A stretch of 48,657 nt of DNA from Lachnospiraceae bacterium UBA1729 (GTDB lineage Bacteria; Bacillota; Clostridia; Lachnospirales; Lachnospiraceae): NCBI GenBank assembly GCA_002315945.1, contig DCIJ01000027.1, positions 762 through 49,418 of the forward strand, read 5' to 3'. Below are positions 34,813 through 42,657 of the stretch, one piece after another. The position numbers and the translations under genes were made by a program. Each line of letters starts with the position of its first letter. Within the stretch, counting starts at the first letter, position 1. The notes under the pieces were generated by a model. That model worked only from the letters and a program-made list of their open reading frames with translations, was not told the DNA's origin and did not search any database.

Positions 34813-34865
34813 TTTTCTCACTTTTCCCTAATTTTTTAACCTTTATTTTTTCAATTAATTACAGA

Positions 34866-35888
34866 TTATTCACTGACAGTCTGCTCCCTGACAGCCTGCT
34901 CAATTTTTTCAGGAAGATTATGCTTAGAAAATGCGATGCACTGAAGAATCGTGTTTCTTACTTCCTTGTAGTTGGCACTTCCGTGGGTCTTAACTACCAG
35001 TCCCTTTAGACCCAGCATAGGTGCACCACCATACTGATCCAGATCAAAATCCTTAAGTGTTGTCTTCAGGGCAGGCAGTATCAACAGCGCCCCCAGCTTG
35101 GTAATAATGGAGGACTTGAGTGCTCCCTTGATTTTTTTCAGCACAAACATGCCAACACCCTCAAAGGTCTTGAGGCAGATATTACCGGCAAAAGCCTCTG
35201 TAACAATTACATCAGCACCGCCATAGGGTACGTCTCTTGCTTCTATACTTCCTATAAAATTAATATCAGTACATGCTTTGAGAAGAGGCATGGTTTCCTT
35301 GACCAGGGCATTTCCCTTCTCTTCTTCGGCTCCAATGTTGAGAATTCCTACTCTGGGATTTTTTACTCCCATAACATTCTCCATATACAGGCTGCCCATC
35401 TTGGCAAACTGAACCAGATTGGATGGCTTGGCATCCACATTGGCACCACAGTCTAATAACAATGCACAGCCTTCGCCAGTAGGAATTACTGGTGCCAGAG
35501 GAGGTCTTTCAACTCCCTTCACTCTTCCAACCAGTACCTGTCCGCCAACCAGGACCGCTCCGGTACTGCCGGCTGATACAAAAGCATCACACTCTTTATT
35601 TCTTACCATCATCATTCCCTTGACTATTGAGGAATCCTTCTTGGTTCTAATTGCATTAACAGGATGCTCAGCTGTTTCAATTACCTCTGTTGCATCTACT
35701 ATCTCGATTCTTTCCTTGGGATATTCATACTTGGCAAGCTCAGTCTCAATGACTTCCTTCTTACCAACACATACTACTATTACTTCATCTGACTGCTTTA
35801 CTGCTTCAACTGCCCCCTTCACAGGTTCATAAGGAGCCTTATCACCGCCCATTGCATCAAGGGCCACACGTATTATTTTTTCACTCAT
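34866..35888 (-). CDS. plsX: Phosphate acyltransferase PlsX
   Basis: Makes acyl-phosphate from acyl-ACP for phospholipid synthesis. 340 residues from ATG 35888 (GAGG 7 nt upstream; the longer frame to 35945 lacks family similarity). Family blocks: VALDAMGGDKAPYEPVKGAV, SAGSTGAVLVGG, LLDCGANVDAKPSNL, GNICLKTFEGVG and GGAPMLGLKGLVVKTHGSA. The C-terminus ends in two copies of a 15-nt coding repeat (EQAVR, EQTVS) directly before the stop. Confidence 0.97.
   Translation of the reverse strand: MSEKIIRVALDAMGGDKAPYEPVKGAVEAVKQSDEVIVVCVGKKEVIETELAKYEYPKERIEIVDATEVIETAEHPVNAIRTKKDSSIVKGMMMVRNKECDAFVSAGSTGAVLVGGQVLVGRVKGVERPPLAPVIPTGEGCALLLDCGANVDAKPSNLVQFAKMGSLYMENVMGVKNPRVGILNIGAEEEKGNALVKETMPLLKACTDINFIGSIEARDVPYGGADVIVTEAFAGNICLKTFEGVGMFVLKKIKGALKSSIITKLGALLILPALKTTLKDFDLDQYGGAPMLGLKGLVVKTHGSANYKEVRNTILQCIAFSKHNLPEKIEQAVREQTVSE
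34873..34902. repeat. Two-copy 15-nt coding repeat at the plsX C-terminus
   Basis: CTGACAGTCTGCTCC (34873-34887) and CTGACAGCCTGCTCA (34888-34902) differ at two positions and are in frame, encoding EQAVR and EQTVS, followed by E and the stop. A weaker relative of the stop-codon repeats elsewhere in the window. Confidence 0.7.
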
Positions 35889-35953
35889 ATACTTTCCTCT
35901 GGTTACTTTTTCTATTACAGTTTTTTTACTACAGATTATTTTCACACACCTTT

Positions 35954-37039
35954 TTACAGCTCGTGGTGCTCATTTTCACTTGGCATACGCCAGCTCTTGG
36001 CCTTGGCCTCATAACGTCTGGCCGAATTAACCAGACTGGCCTGATATGCTCTGTCATAATCAGGATCTGCCTTAATCTGCTTTGCTAACATATTCAGACT
36101 TTCAGCAGCTCCGTACAACGCCTTATCTCCGCCAGTATGAACATCCAGAATGGCCGGAATACTGCTGGCCTGTTCAAACCAGTGGGCAGCCTCAACGGCT
36201 TCCTTCTTATCGAAGAAATAATTGCCCAGCTCGAAAAATATTTCAGCGCATGGGAAATGAACGGCAGCTCTTAGCGCATACTTGGCAAACTCAAAATCCC
36301 TTCCAGTCTGTCTTGCCCATCTGGAGTAGATACAGAAGGCCTGTTCAAGTCTTTCAACAGGAGCATCTTCATCATTAAGAGTCCTTTCAAAAATTGGCAG
36401 GGACTGTTCCAAATCTTCCACTGTGCCACTGATGTATAATTCCTTGGCAAACATATTGTAGAGTTTTGTTGAAAGCTCTCCCTCTTTTTCAAAGGTGTCA
36501 ATAAAAATCTTGAAATCTCGTTTGCTGTGAAGTGCCCTTGGCATATGCAGGATTTCAATCTCACTATTAAAAACCACCGGCTTAAGTCTTATGGTTTCAT
36601 GAATAGGATCGATCCATGTAAACTTTCTCTCTCTTTTGTACAGCTTGGGTCTGTACTCATCCCGGATATTCATTACAGTATTGTACTTGTCCGGAGTGAT
36701 GTACTTCATCTGTACTATCTCCACCTCAGGAAGCATGGCTGCCTTAAGTGTCTTAAATTTTTCTCTATTAAAATCATTTAGTACTTCATCCGCATCAGCA
36801 CAGTAGATATATTCCATGGTAGCCTTGGAAAATGAATAATTCCTGGCTTCCGCAAAATCATATGTCCATTCAAAGTCAAAAATCTTGTCTGTATACCTGG
36901 CCGCAATCTCTTTTGTGGCATCTGTGGAACCAGTATCCACAATGATTATCTCATCCATTAAATCAGCTATGGAATCCAGACATCTTGCCAGAATATCTTC
37001 CTCATTCTTAACTATCATACAGAGACTAATTGTTGTCAT
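35954..37039 (-). CDS. Family 2 glycosyltransferase with C-terminal TPR-like region
   Basis: 361 residues. The GT2 domain (about 1-220) has ISLCMIVKNEEDILARCLDSI, IIIVDTGSTDATKEIA and YIYCADADEVL, with the DxD-like metal motif. The C-terminal part (about 225-340: QSLPIFERTLNDED, FAKYALRAAVHFP, EAAHWFEQASSIP, AAESLNMLAKQIK) looks like degenerate TPR helices. Such proteins glycosylate unknown acceptors, probably in surface polysaccharide or lipid assembly. First gene of the leftward plsX-acpP-rnc-smc cluster, with an extended -10 (TGGTATAAT) about 100 nt upstream. Confidence 0.85.
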   Translation of the reverse strand: MTTISLCMIVKNEEDILARCLDSIADLMDEIIIVDTGSTDATKEIAARYTDKIFDFEWTYDFAEARNYSFSKATMEYIYCADADEVLNDFNREKFKTLKAAMLPEVEIVQMKYITPDKYNTVMNIRDEYRPKLYKRERKFTWIDPIHETIRLKPVVFNSEIEILHMPRALHSKRDFKIFIDTFEKEGELSTKLYNMFAKELYISGTVEDLEQSLPIFERTLNDEDAPVERLEQAFCIYSRWARQTGRDFEFAKYALRAAVHFPCAEIFFELGNYFFDKKEAVEAAHWFEQASSIPAILDVHTGGDKALYGAAESLNMLAKQIKADPDYDRAYQASLVNSARRYEAKAKSWRMPSENEHHEL

Positions 37040-37139
37040 TTTGTCATACCTTCTTGTAATTTTGTACCCTCCGACTGCCTATGGCGATTGCCAAAAAAAA
37101 AGAAAGAAATTTGTCATTGCGCATAAGCATACAAGGTGC

Positions 37140-37148
37140 ATTATACCA
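37140..37148 (-). promoter_or_regulatory. Extended -10 promoter element for the glycosyltransferase-plsX cluster
   Basis: On the minus strand TGGTATAAT (37148-37140) is a perfect extended -10 box. A -35 (TACTTT, 17 nt upstream) is weak, as often with extended -10 promoters. The 5' leader of roughly 90 nt contains a GGCAATCGCC dyad near 37085. Confidence 0.5.
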
Positions 37149-37183
37149 CAAATCAGGCGCAGAAAGTATAAAATAATAATAAA

Positions 37184-37218
37184 AGGGGTGAATTCACAAC
37201 ATGTGTGGATTCACCCCT
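37184..37218 (-). terminator. Terminator after the DUF4250 gene
   Basis: AGGGGTGAATTCACA (37184-37198) pairs with TGTGGATTCACCCCT (37204-37218), a 15-bp stem with one mismatch and a 5-nt loop; the minus strand continues TTTTATTATTATT. It separates the DUF4250 gene from the glycosyltransferase promoter. Confidence 0.85.
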
Positions 37219-37269
37219 GAATATTCGTACATACCTTAAGGACACTGGCGAAGCGTGTGGCGTTACGGT

Positions 37270-37443
37270 CTATACAAACTGGTTTGTATTCTCATCATAT
37301 TCATAGTTTATTTTTTTAAGGCTTTCAACTATAGCTTCCCTGTCTGCATCCATGTCTTCACACAGGGCATCCAATGATGAATAAAAGTCTCTAAGCTTAA
37401 GGTTAACTACGCTCAATAGCATAACCGGATCCTTTGGCAACAT
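37270..37443 (-). CDS. DUF4250 domain protein
   Basis: A 57-residue protein starting MLPKDPVMLLSVVNLKLRDFYSSLDALCEDMDADREAIVE and ending in YEYDENTNQFV, which fits the small DUF4250 family of Clostridia; function unknown. Start chosen at ATG 37443 because AAAGGAGG lies just upstream; a longer start at 37461 is possible. The last codons and stop lie in a perfect dyad, ATACAAAC-TG-GTTTGTAT (37272-37289). Confidence 0.85.
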   Translation of the reverse strand: MLPKDPVMLLSVVNLKLRDFYSSLDALCEDMDADREAIVESLKKINYEYDENTNQFV

Positions 37444-37494
37444 ATTACCCTCCTTTATCATTATTCTTTTCTAAGGTTAGAAAAACCTAATTGC

Positions 37495-38097
37495 CTATCT
37501 GTTCTCATGTTTGCCTGCCAGCAGATTTCCTATGTTATTTCTAATATATCTGAAGGTTTTTTCCTCACCTTCATTTGACAGCATGGTAAGGAGATACTCC
37601 AACAGCTCCTTGGTATCCGGGTGCAGGAGGTTCTTCATCTTAGCTAACCCTCTGTTGTAATAGTTTATAGGATCGCTGTCTGTATAGCTGGCCCCATTGT
37701 AGGTCTTGCTGGCAGCAATACGATCCATAACCATCTCCAGCACATATTTTTCAGGCATGGGGGCCGGCTCCATACCTGAGGGATTGGCAGACTTAATCGT
37801 GTAGTCAATCCAGTATTCAAAATGATGCCTGTTTCTTCCCTTGTGGTGAAGCCAGCTAGTAGAATAGCCAATCTCCTCTCGCTCCGCATTATTAGGACTT
37901 CTGAAGCCCTGCCAGTATCTTGCCCCCACCAGAAATTCAGTAGGAGAAAACTTGGACAGGTCATGCATTATTCCCTGATAATACAGTCCAATGGCAAAAC
38001 ACCCTTTCATAACCAGGTACTTATGCTTACTAATTGTCTTTAGATGGTTTATCGCTTTTTTTAATGTAATTCTTGTCATCTCTATGCTCTTCTTCAT
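37495..38097 (-). CDS. DUF5662 family protein
   Basis: 200 residues, soluble. The block MHDLSKFSPTEFLVGARYWQGF and the histidine-rich WLHHKGRNRHHFEYWIDY (about residues 80-97) match DUF5662 proteins of Firmicutes; these paired HD and HHxxxxxHH motifs suggest a metal site, but no function is established. A later ATG (MTRITLKKAINHL, codon 7) is an alternative start. Followed by DUF4250 after 51 nt on the same strand, probably cotranscribed. Confidence 0.8.
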   Translation of the reverse strand: MKKSIEMTRITLKKAINHLKTISKHKYLVMKGCFAIGLYYQGIMHDLSKFSPTEFLVGARYWQGFRSPNNAEREEIGYSTSWLHHKGRNRHHFEYWIDYTIKSANPSGMEPAPMPEKYVLEMVMDRIAASKTYNGASYTDSDPINYYNRGLAKMKNLLHPDTKELLEYLLTMLSNEGEEKTFRYIRNNIGNLLAGKHENR

Positions 38098-38255
38098 ACA
38101 ATTATTTTAGCTAATGATACCACTTATGCATTCACAGGTATAGCAAAAAAAACCCGACTCAATAGTGGTGCTACTAAGGGATTTTTAGAGAATATTTGTA
38201 AATGACGTTTTCAAGCGGTATGAAACAAAGAAAATCTAAAATCGAAGGTAGCACT

Positions 38256-38447
38256 ATGGCAGCTAAGAATTGCAGAAACATGAAGGTTTATGAGCAGAGT
38301 GGATATCACTACAAGTCCACACCGACTATTATACTGAAAGGACTGTGGCTTAAAGAGTTTGGATTCTCGGAGGGCACACAGATTCAGGTACAGTGTGAGG
38401 ATGGTAAGCTGGTAATCACTAAGGCTCAGGAGCCTATTGCAGAGTAA
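38256..38447 (+). CDS. SymE-like protein (type I toxin family)
   Basis: A 63-residue protein, MAAKNCRNMKVYEQSGYHYKSTPTIILKGLWLKEFGFSEGTQIQVQ..., with the SymE/AbrB-like swapped-hairpin segment (ILKGLWLKEFGF, GKLVIT). In E. coli SymE is an SOS-induced toxin held by the antisense RNA SymR; I could not identify an antisense promoter here. Start at ATG 38256 with GAAGG upstream. It borders the accessory region and could be its first gene or a chromosomal neighbour. Confidence 0.75.
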   Translation: MAAKNCRNMKVYEQSGYHYKSTPTIILKGLWLKEFGFSEGTQIQVQCEDGKLVITKAQEPIAE

Positions 38448-38469
38448 AATTTAAAATACAGATTTTGAG

Positions 38470-38497
38470 GAGCCGATGATTACAATCGGCTCTTTTT
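38470..38497 (+). terminator. Terminator after the SymE-like gene
   Basis: GAGCCGAT (38470-38477) and ATCGGCTC (38485-38492) form a perfect 8-bp stem followed by CTTTTT. Confidence 0.9.
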
Positions 38498-38506
38498 ACA
38501 TTAATG

Positions 38507-38535
38507 TTGCATTTATTCGCAATAACGCATATAAT
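38507..38535 (+). promoter_or_regulatory. Methyltransferase promoter with an operator-like dyad in the spacer
   Basis: TTGCAT (-35, 38507-38512) and TATAAT (-10, 38530-38535) are separated by exactly 17 nt. The spacer contains TTATT-CGC-AATAA (38513-38525), a perfect 5-bp dyad placed where a bound repressor would block RNA polymerase. The methyltransferase itself has N-terminal HTH domains, so autoregulation is plausible. Confidence 0.65.
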
Positions 38536-38567
38536 ACATATTATATCAATGCTAATTGGAGGCCTAT

Positions 38568-40733
38568 ATGGATTATATTTCTGTAAAACAAGCTGCAGAG
38601 CTATTTGAAATATCTGAACGCAGAGTACAAAAATTATGTGAAACAAATCGTATTGAAGGGTGCAATAGAGTTAGTGGTGTGTGGATTATTCCTGCAAATG
38701 CACAAAAGCCTACAGATGATCGTATATCAGAAATCCCTGATGATTCAAACTGTATATCTTTAAAAGAATTATGCGATATATTATCAATTTCTACAGCAAC
38801 AGGCAGAAACTGGATAAAATTAGGAAAACTCATTCCGGAATACACTGATAAAAGAACACCTTATTTTACTAGAGAATATGTCAATGCATTAAAATCAAAC
38901 ATTGAATCTGGTGCGAACAAAGCATTAAAAAGTCGAAGGAATAAAAAATATGTATCCGGGAACGCATTATATAATTCATATGTTTCAGAACAATGCCAAA
39001 GTATTATATCTTTACAGAAGGTATTAGCACTTGTTGCTGATAATAATATTGAGCTCAATGATGCTACTATTCAGGTGTTAGTTGCTGATTGTGCACTTCA
39101 TTTATTTGCATCCAAGAATGCTATGCAGATACCAAACGAGGGCAATCTTATCCTACAATTCTTAAACAAAGAATTCTCTATCGGTGAATATGACGAATTG
39201 ATTCTTGATTTATTTGAGGACAAAGAAAGTGCGATCCTATTCTGCCAAAATCATCCTTTATTATTCAGTATGAATTATGTATATGAGCCGAATGAGGATG
39301 TTTTAGGACTAATATATATTTCTTGCAATAATATCGGAAATAGAAAAGCTACTGGTTCCTATTACACCTCAACAAAAGTAGTTAAAGCACTTATAAGTAA
39401 GCTGAATATCCAAACAATGGATAAAGTATTGGATCCATGCTGTGGAACAGGTAATTTCCTACTTCAATTGCCTTCTGCTGCATCGTTTGATTCAATTTAT
39501 GGCAACGATATAGATTCTATTAGTGTGAAGATTACTCGCCTTAATATGGCATTAAAATACGAAGCACCTGTTACGGAAATAATAGAACACATAACAGAGC
39601 TGAATTATCTTACAGAGTACCAAACCAATGATTTTCAATACATCATCGGAAATCCTCCGTGGGGATATGAATTTACAGAAGATGAAAAAAATGCTTTAAG
39701 AAAAATATATAAATCGACCTCCGGAAAAAATATAGAATCTTACGATGTCTTTATTGAACAAGCATTAAATCATTTGGCAAAAAATGGACATTTAGCATAT
39801 GTTTTGCCAGAAGCAATTCTAAATGTTAAAGCGCATACAGAAATAAGAGAAATACTACTGCAAACATGCAGCATAAAAAATCTTGATTTTCTAGGAAATG
39901 CTTTTGACGGTGTTCAATGTCCATGTATTATTTTGGATTTAGTATATACAAAGCTGGCTTTTTCTACATGGGGTATGACAGTGAATACAGGAAATGGTTC
40001 TTTTGTTATAAACACAGACAGAGAGGTAACTTCAGAATATTTTAGCTTTACTACAGAAGACTCAGAATATAATATTCTCAAGAAAATACGAAATACAAGT
40101 GATTGTGTATATTTGGCAGGTAATGCTGATTTTGCATTAGGTATTGTAACCGGAAACAATAAAGAATATATTTCGAGTATCAAAACAGCTGAAAACGAAA
40201 TGGTTTTAAAAGGTGCAGATATCAGTAAATATCACATAAATCCAACTACCAAATATATTATTTTTAAACCGGAAAGTTTCCAGCAAATCGCACCTACAGA
40301 AATGTATAGAGCGGAAGAAAAACTGCTTTACCGTTTCATTAGCAGTCAATTGGTATTTGCATATGATGATCAACAGACGCTATCCTTAAATAGTTGCAAT
40401 ATCGTGATCCCTAGAATTTCTGGTGTAAAAACAAAGTATATTCTTGCGATACTAAACTCTAGGGTTGCACAATTTATATATAAAAGAGAATTCAATTCAG
40501 TGAAGGTTTTACGATCTCATATTGAGAATATACCAATTCCTTTGGTAGATGAAGCTAAACAAGATGAAATTATTGCTGTAACTGATAGATTGATATCTGG
40601 TCTTGAACCTGGCGTAGCAGAAACTGTTTACGACGAATTGGATATGATGATATCAGAAATATTTAATCTAAATCACACTGAAATAGAAATCATAAAAAAC
40701 GCCGTTGATGGAGAGAATAAATTTTTATCTTAA
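38568..40733 (+). CDS. Type II N6-adenine DNA methyltransferase with N-terminal HTH domains
   Basis: 721 residues. Two helix-turn-helix-like segments come first (ISVKQAAELFEISERRVQKLCETNRI at about 4-29; ISLKELCDILSISTATGRNWIKLGKLI at about 64-90). The Eco57I/TaqI-type methylase core follows: GSYYTSTKVVKALI, motif I VLDPCCGTGNF (about 286-296) and motif IV NPPWG (about 362-366). The C-terminal part (YILAILNSRVAQFIYKREFNSVKVLRSHIENIPIP) matches TaqI-like target-recognition segments. No N-terminal nuclease motif is visible. Start at ATG 38568 with GGAGG upstream; it faces the endonuclease operon. Confidence 0.87.
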   Translation: MDYISVKQAAELFEISERRVQKLCETNRIEGCNRVSGVWIIPANAQKPTDDRISEIPDDSNCISLKELCDILSISTATGRNWIKLGKLIPEYTDKRTPYFTREYVNALKSNIESGANKALKSRRNKKYVSGNALYNSYVSEQCQSIISLQKVLALVADNNIELNDATIQVLVADCALHLFASKNAMQIPNEGNLILQFLNKEFSIGEYDELILDLFEDKESAILFCQNHPLLFSMNYVYEPNEDVLGLIYISCNNIGNRKATGSYYTSTKVVKALISKLNIQTMDKVLDPCCGTGNFLLQLPSAASFDSIYGNDIDSISVKITRLNMALKYEAPVTEIIEHITELNYLTEYQTNDFQYIIGNPPWGYEFTEDEKNALRKIYKSTSGKNIESYDVFIEQALNHLAKNGHLAYVLPEAILNVKAHTEIREILLQTCSIKNLDFLGNAFDGVQCPCIILDLVYTKLAFSTWGMTVNTGNGSFVINTDREVTSEYFSFTTEDSEYNILKKIRNTSDCVYLAGNADFALGIVTGNNKEYISSIKTAENEMVLKGADISKYHINPTTKYIIFKPESFQQIAPTEMYRAEEKLLYRFISSQLVFAYDDQQTLSLNSCNIVIPRISGVKTKYILAILNSRVAQFIYKREFNSVKVLRSHIENIPIPLVDEAKQDEIIAVTDRLISGLEPGVAETVYDELDMMISEIFNLNHTEIEIIKNAVDGENKFLS

Positions 40734-40741
40734 CAACAGAT

Positions 40742-40771
40742 GAGCCAATGTCCCAAAAGAGACATTGGCTC
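40742..40771. terminator. Convergent terminator between methyltransferase and endonuclease genes
   Basis: GAGCCAATGTC (40742-40752) and GACATTGGCTC (40761-40771) form a perfect 11-bp stem with an 8-nt loop in the 44-nt space between the two convergent genes. T content on either side is modest. Confidence 0.8.
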
Positions 40772-40777
40772 TACTTA

Positions 40778-41341
40778 TTAGTGCTCTAATAAATTATAGA
40801 GTTCTGCATAAGTTAATACTCTTTCTAAGAAGTTTCTTCTATGGTACTCTATATTGCTCTCATTCAAATGGAACTGACCTTCACCTTCATTTCCTCTATG
40901 TTGTTTGTCCGAATATCCCGGACAATCCAATACCTCATCGCTTGTCATTTTATATACTTCAATTGAATCAGCAAAAAATAATCCGTAATAGAGTAAATCA
41001 AATTCTTTTCTTTTTACCTGCTGAATATTGCAGTCAAAGCTGTATCTGTTTGTCTCTGAGGATTTCATTGCTCTATTAGCAAGATTAGCTTTTTTGCATT
41101 GATCGATTACATTATCATCACGAATTTTATCATCGTTTTCTTTCATAACAGTTGAGAATTTAACTTCTATTCTTTCTTTTGAATGTCTGTCTCTTTTATC
41201 AAATGCTAAAGATCCCGATTCATCTAAGTCATATAATCTTTTAACCATTATTTCTGCAACAGTTCCAAATCTTCTAGTTCTTAAAGCAAATATACCATCA
41301 CGGAACTCCTCCATTAGTTCGTTACCAATTATGTAATCCAT
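40778..41341 (-). CDS. Putative restriction endonuclease subunit (small paralogue)
   Basis: 187 residues. Shares with the upstream 313-residue protein the blocks LRDGIF-TRRFG-VAE-M--LY (about 14-37), ERIEVKFS (E59-V60-K61, a candidate PD-(D/E)xK core with an Asp at 48 or 51), FDCNIQQVKRKEFDLLYYGLFFADSIEVY (about 102-130) and QHRGN-EGQFHLNE followed by YHRR. The match is pairwise, by eye. Position behind a C-protein gene and opposite a methyltransferase supports a restriction role. I did not recognise a named enzyme family. Ribosome site AAGGAGG 8 nt before ATG. Confidence 0.68.
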   Translation of the reverse strand: MDYIIGNELMEEFRDGIFALRTRRFGTVAEIMVKRLYDLDESGSLAFDKRDRHSKERIEVKFSTVMKENDDKIRDDNVIDQCKKANLANRAMKSSETNRYSFDCNIQQVKRKEFDLLYYGLFFADSIEVYKMTSDEVLDCPGYSDKQHRGNEGEGQFHLNESNIEYHRRNFLERVLTYAELYNLLEH

Positions 41342-41363
41342 CTTTTGTTCCTCCTTATTAAAC

Positions 41364-42305
41364 TTATGGTTTTAGAAGTTCATATAAATCTTTATATGAA
41401 ATCCACCCACAAAAAAATCCACTTTCTTCAATGTGCCATTTTAAATTTTCATTATTGATATGCATCTGTCCCTCTGCTTTATCATTTCCTCTATGTTGAA
41501 ACGGCGATATGTTCGGGAATCTTCCTGTATCAGAAAACTTTTCCTGACAAAATGCAACATATTGATTTCCAATATTCAGAATTCTTTCTAATTGATTTTC
41601 TGATGTAAGCCCATTTAATTCGATATCACAAATCACACTATTCCAAGGCTCTAACATATCATTTTCTACTATAAAACTTTTTGCATCTTCAGCATATTGA
41701 TTATTACTATTCTCAATAGCTTGCAGTTTCTCTTTTGCTTTTCCTACAGTCTTTTTGATTTCACTCTTTCTTCTCGGAAAATTGACAATTAAATCAATGG
41801 ATTTATCAACACTAGGTTTTGGCGATTTTTGCGGGGATATAAAAAACTGTGCTGTCATGATATCTTTTAATTCTTCTGATGACATAGAAAAAATAGCAAT
41901 CTGATCTTCAAAGAAAAGCCCATAATATAGCTTATCAAATTCATAGGCTTTAATTTGCTCTATATTTCTATCAAAACGAATGTTTTCATTTTCAAGAAAA
42001 TCAACATATGATATCCGACGTGAAATAGGATTGGCATTTCTCATGCAAATGCTTAGACAATTATTCCAATTCAGATCATCTTCTGTATATTCAGCTTTTG
42101 AAAACTTAACTTCTATTTTGATTCCATCATCCGATTCCAAGTCGTACTTTGTTGTTCCTTCAACCACAGAAAACCCATAAAGCTTTGCAATCATAAATTC
42201 GGCAACTCTACCAAATCGGCGGGTATTCATATTAAAAATTCCATCTCTCAATTTAGATTCATCGTCTGTTAATTCAAGATCGTGTAATTCATTTGATAAC
42301 GGCAA
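41364..42305 (-). CDS. Putative restriction endonuclease subunit (large paralogue)
   Basis: 313 residues. The N-terminal third has SKLRDGIFNMNTRRFGRVAEFMIAKLYGF and GIKIEVKFSKA (E65-V66-K67, Asp 55 or 59/60 upstream), fitting a PD-(D/E)xK nuclease. Compared with the 187-residue paralogue it carries an insert of about 120 residues (about 160-280) before the shared QHRGNDKAEGQMHINNENLKWHIE tail. The start is TTG 42305, supported by GGAGGTG 5 nt upstream within the end of the C-protein gene; the two genes are thus translationally coupled. Likely partner of the small subunit, by inference. Confidence 0.7.
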   Translation of the reverse strand: MPLSNELHDLELTDDESKLRDGIFNMNTRRFGRVAEFMIAKLYGFSVVEGTTKYDLESDDGIKIEVKFSKAEYTEDDLNWNNCLSICMRNANPISRRISYVDFLENENIRFDRNIEQIKAYEFDKLYYGLFFEDQIAIFSMSSEELKDIMTAQFFISPQKSPKPSVDKSIDLIVNFPRRKSEIKKTVGKAKEKLQAIENSNNQYAEDAKSFIVENDMLEPWNSVICDIELNGLTSENQLERILNIGNQYVAFCQEKFSDTGRFPNISPFQHRGNDKAEGQMHINNENLKWHIEESGFFCGWISYKDLYELLKP

Positions 42306-42307
42306 TG

Positions 42308-42529
42308 TTACACCTCCATTCCTTCAACTGTGACAAAAAGAGCTGAAATCGTGAGATTAAATCCCTCTGCTATCTTATATATATTTTGGAGAGAAATATT
42401 ACGCTTCCCAGCTTCCACAGATGCATAATAGGTTCTATCCATTCCAATAGATAACGCAAACTTCTCTTGACTTAATCCCGTTTCTTCTCTTAGTTTTTTT
42501 ATTGCTAATCCGAAGCGTTTCTGAATCAT
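42308..42529 (-). CDS. XRE-family controller (C) protein of the restriction-modification system
   Basis: 73 residues, a single HTH_3 domain: FGLAIKKLREETGLSQEKFALSIGMDRTYYASVEAGKRNISLQNIYKIAEGFN, the size and sequence style of restriction-modification C proteins, which delay endonuclease expression after entry into a new host. Its gene precedes the endonuclease genes with only 2 nt between its stop and the next start. The region upstream holds a C-box-like operator (42570-42595) overlapping the promoter. Start ATG 42529 with GGAGG 10 nt upstream. Confidence 0.88.
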   Translation of the reverse strand: MIQKRFGLAIKKLREETGLSQEKFALSIGMDRTYYASVEAGKRNISLQNIYKIAEGFNLTISALFVTVEGMEV

Positions 42530-42555
42530 GGCTCTAATTCCTCCAATATAGTTAT

Positions 42556-42595
42556 ATTATACTGTGTATGACTTTAAGGCAACGGATTATAAGTC
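42556..42595 (-). promoter_or_regulatory. C-box-like operator and -10 of the C-protein/endonuclease operon
   Basis: Read on the minus strand: GACT-TAT-AATC, CGT spacer, then TGCC-TTAA-AGTC (42595 down to 42570), and TATAAT at 42561-42556. The known C-box layout is two GACTnnnAGTC-like half-operators separated by a GTG-like spacer; the outer half-sites here (GACT and AGTC) match and the inner ones are degenerate. The distal operator would recruit and the proximal one repress polymerase. Confidence 0.7.
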
Positions 42596-42618
42596 ACAGA
42601 GTAAACATAATAAAAATA

Positions 42619-42645
42619 CGCTAAATGAAATAATTTCACTTAGCG
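42619..42645 (-). terminator. Terminator after the ASCH gene
   Basis: CGCTAAATGAAA (42619-42630) and TTTCACTTAGCG (42634-42645) form a 12-bp stem with one mismatch; the minus strand then reads TATTTTTATT. It insulates the C-protein promoter. Confidence 0.85.
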
Positions 42646-42657
42646 CAGCAGGTGTCT

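Noticed and set aside
37272..37289. Perfect dyad ATACAAAC/GTTTGTAT at the DUF4250 stop as a terminator
   Set aside because: The loop is only 2 nt and no T-run follows; a better terminator lies at 37184-37218.
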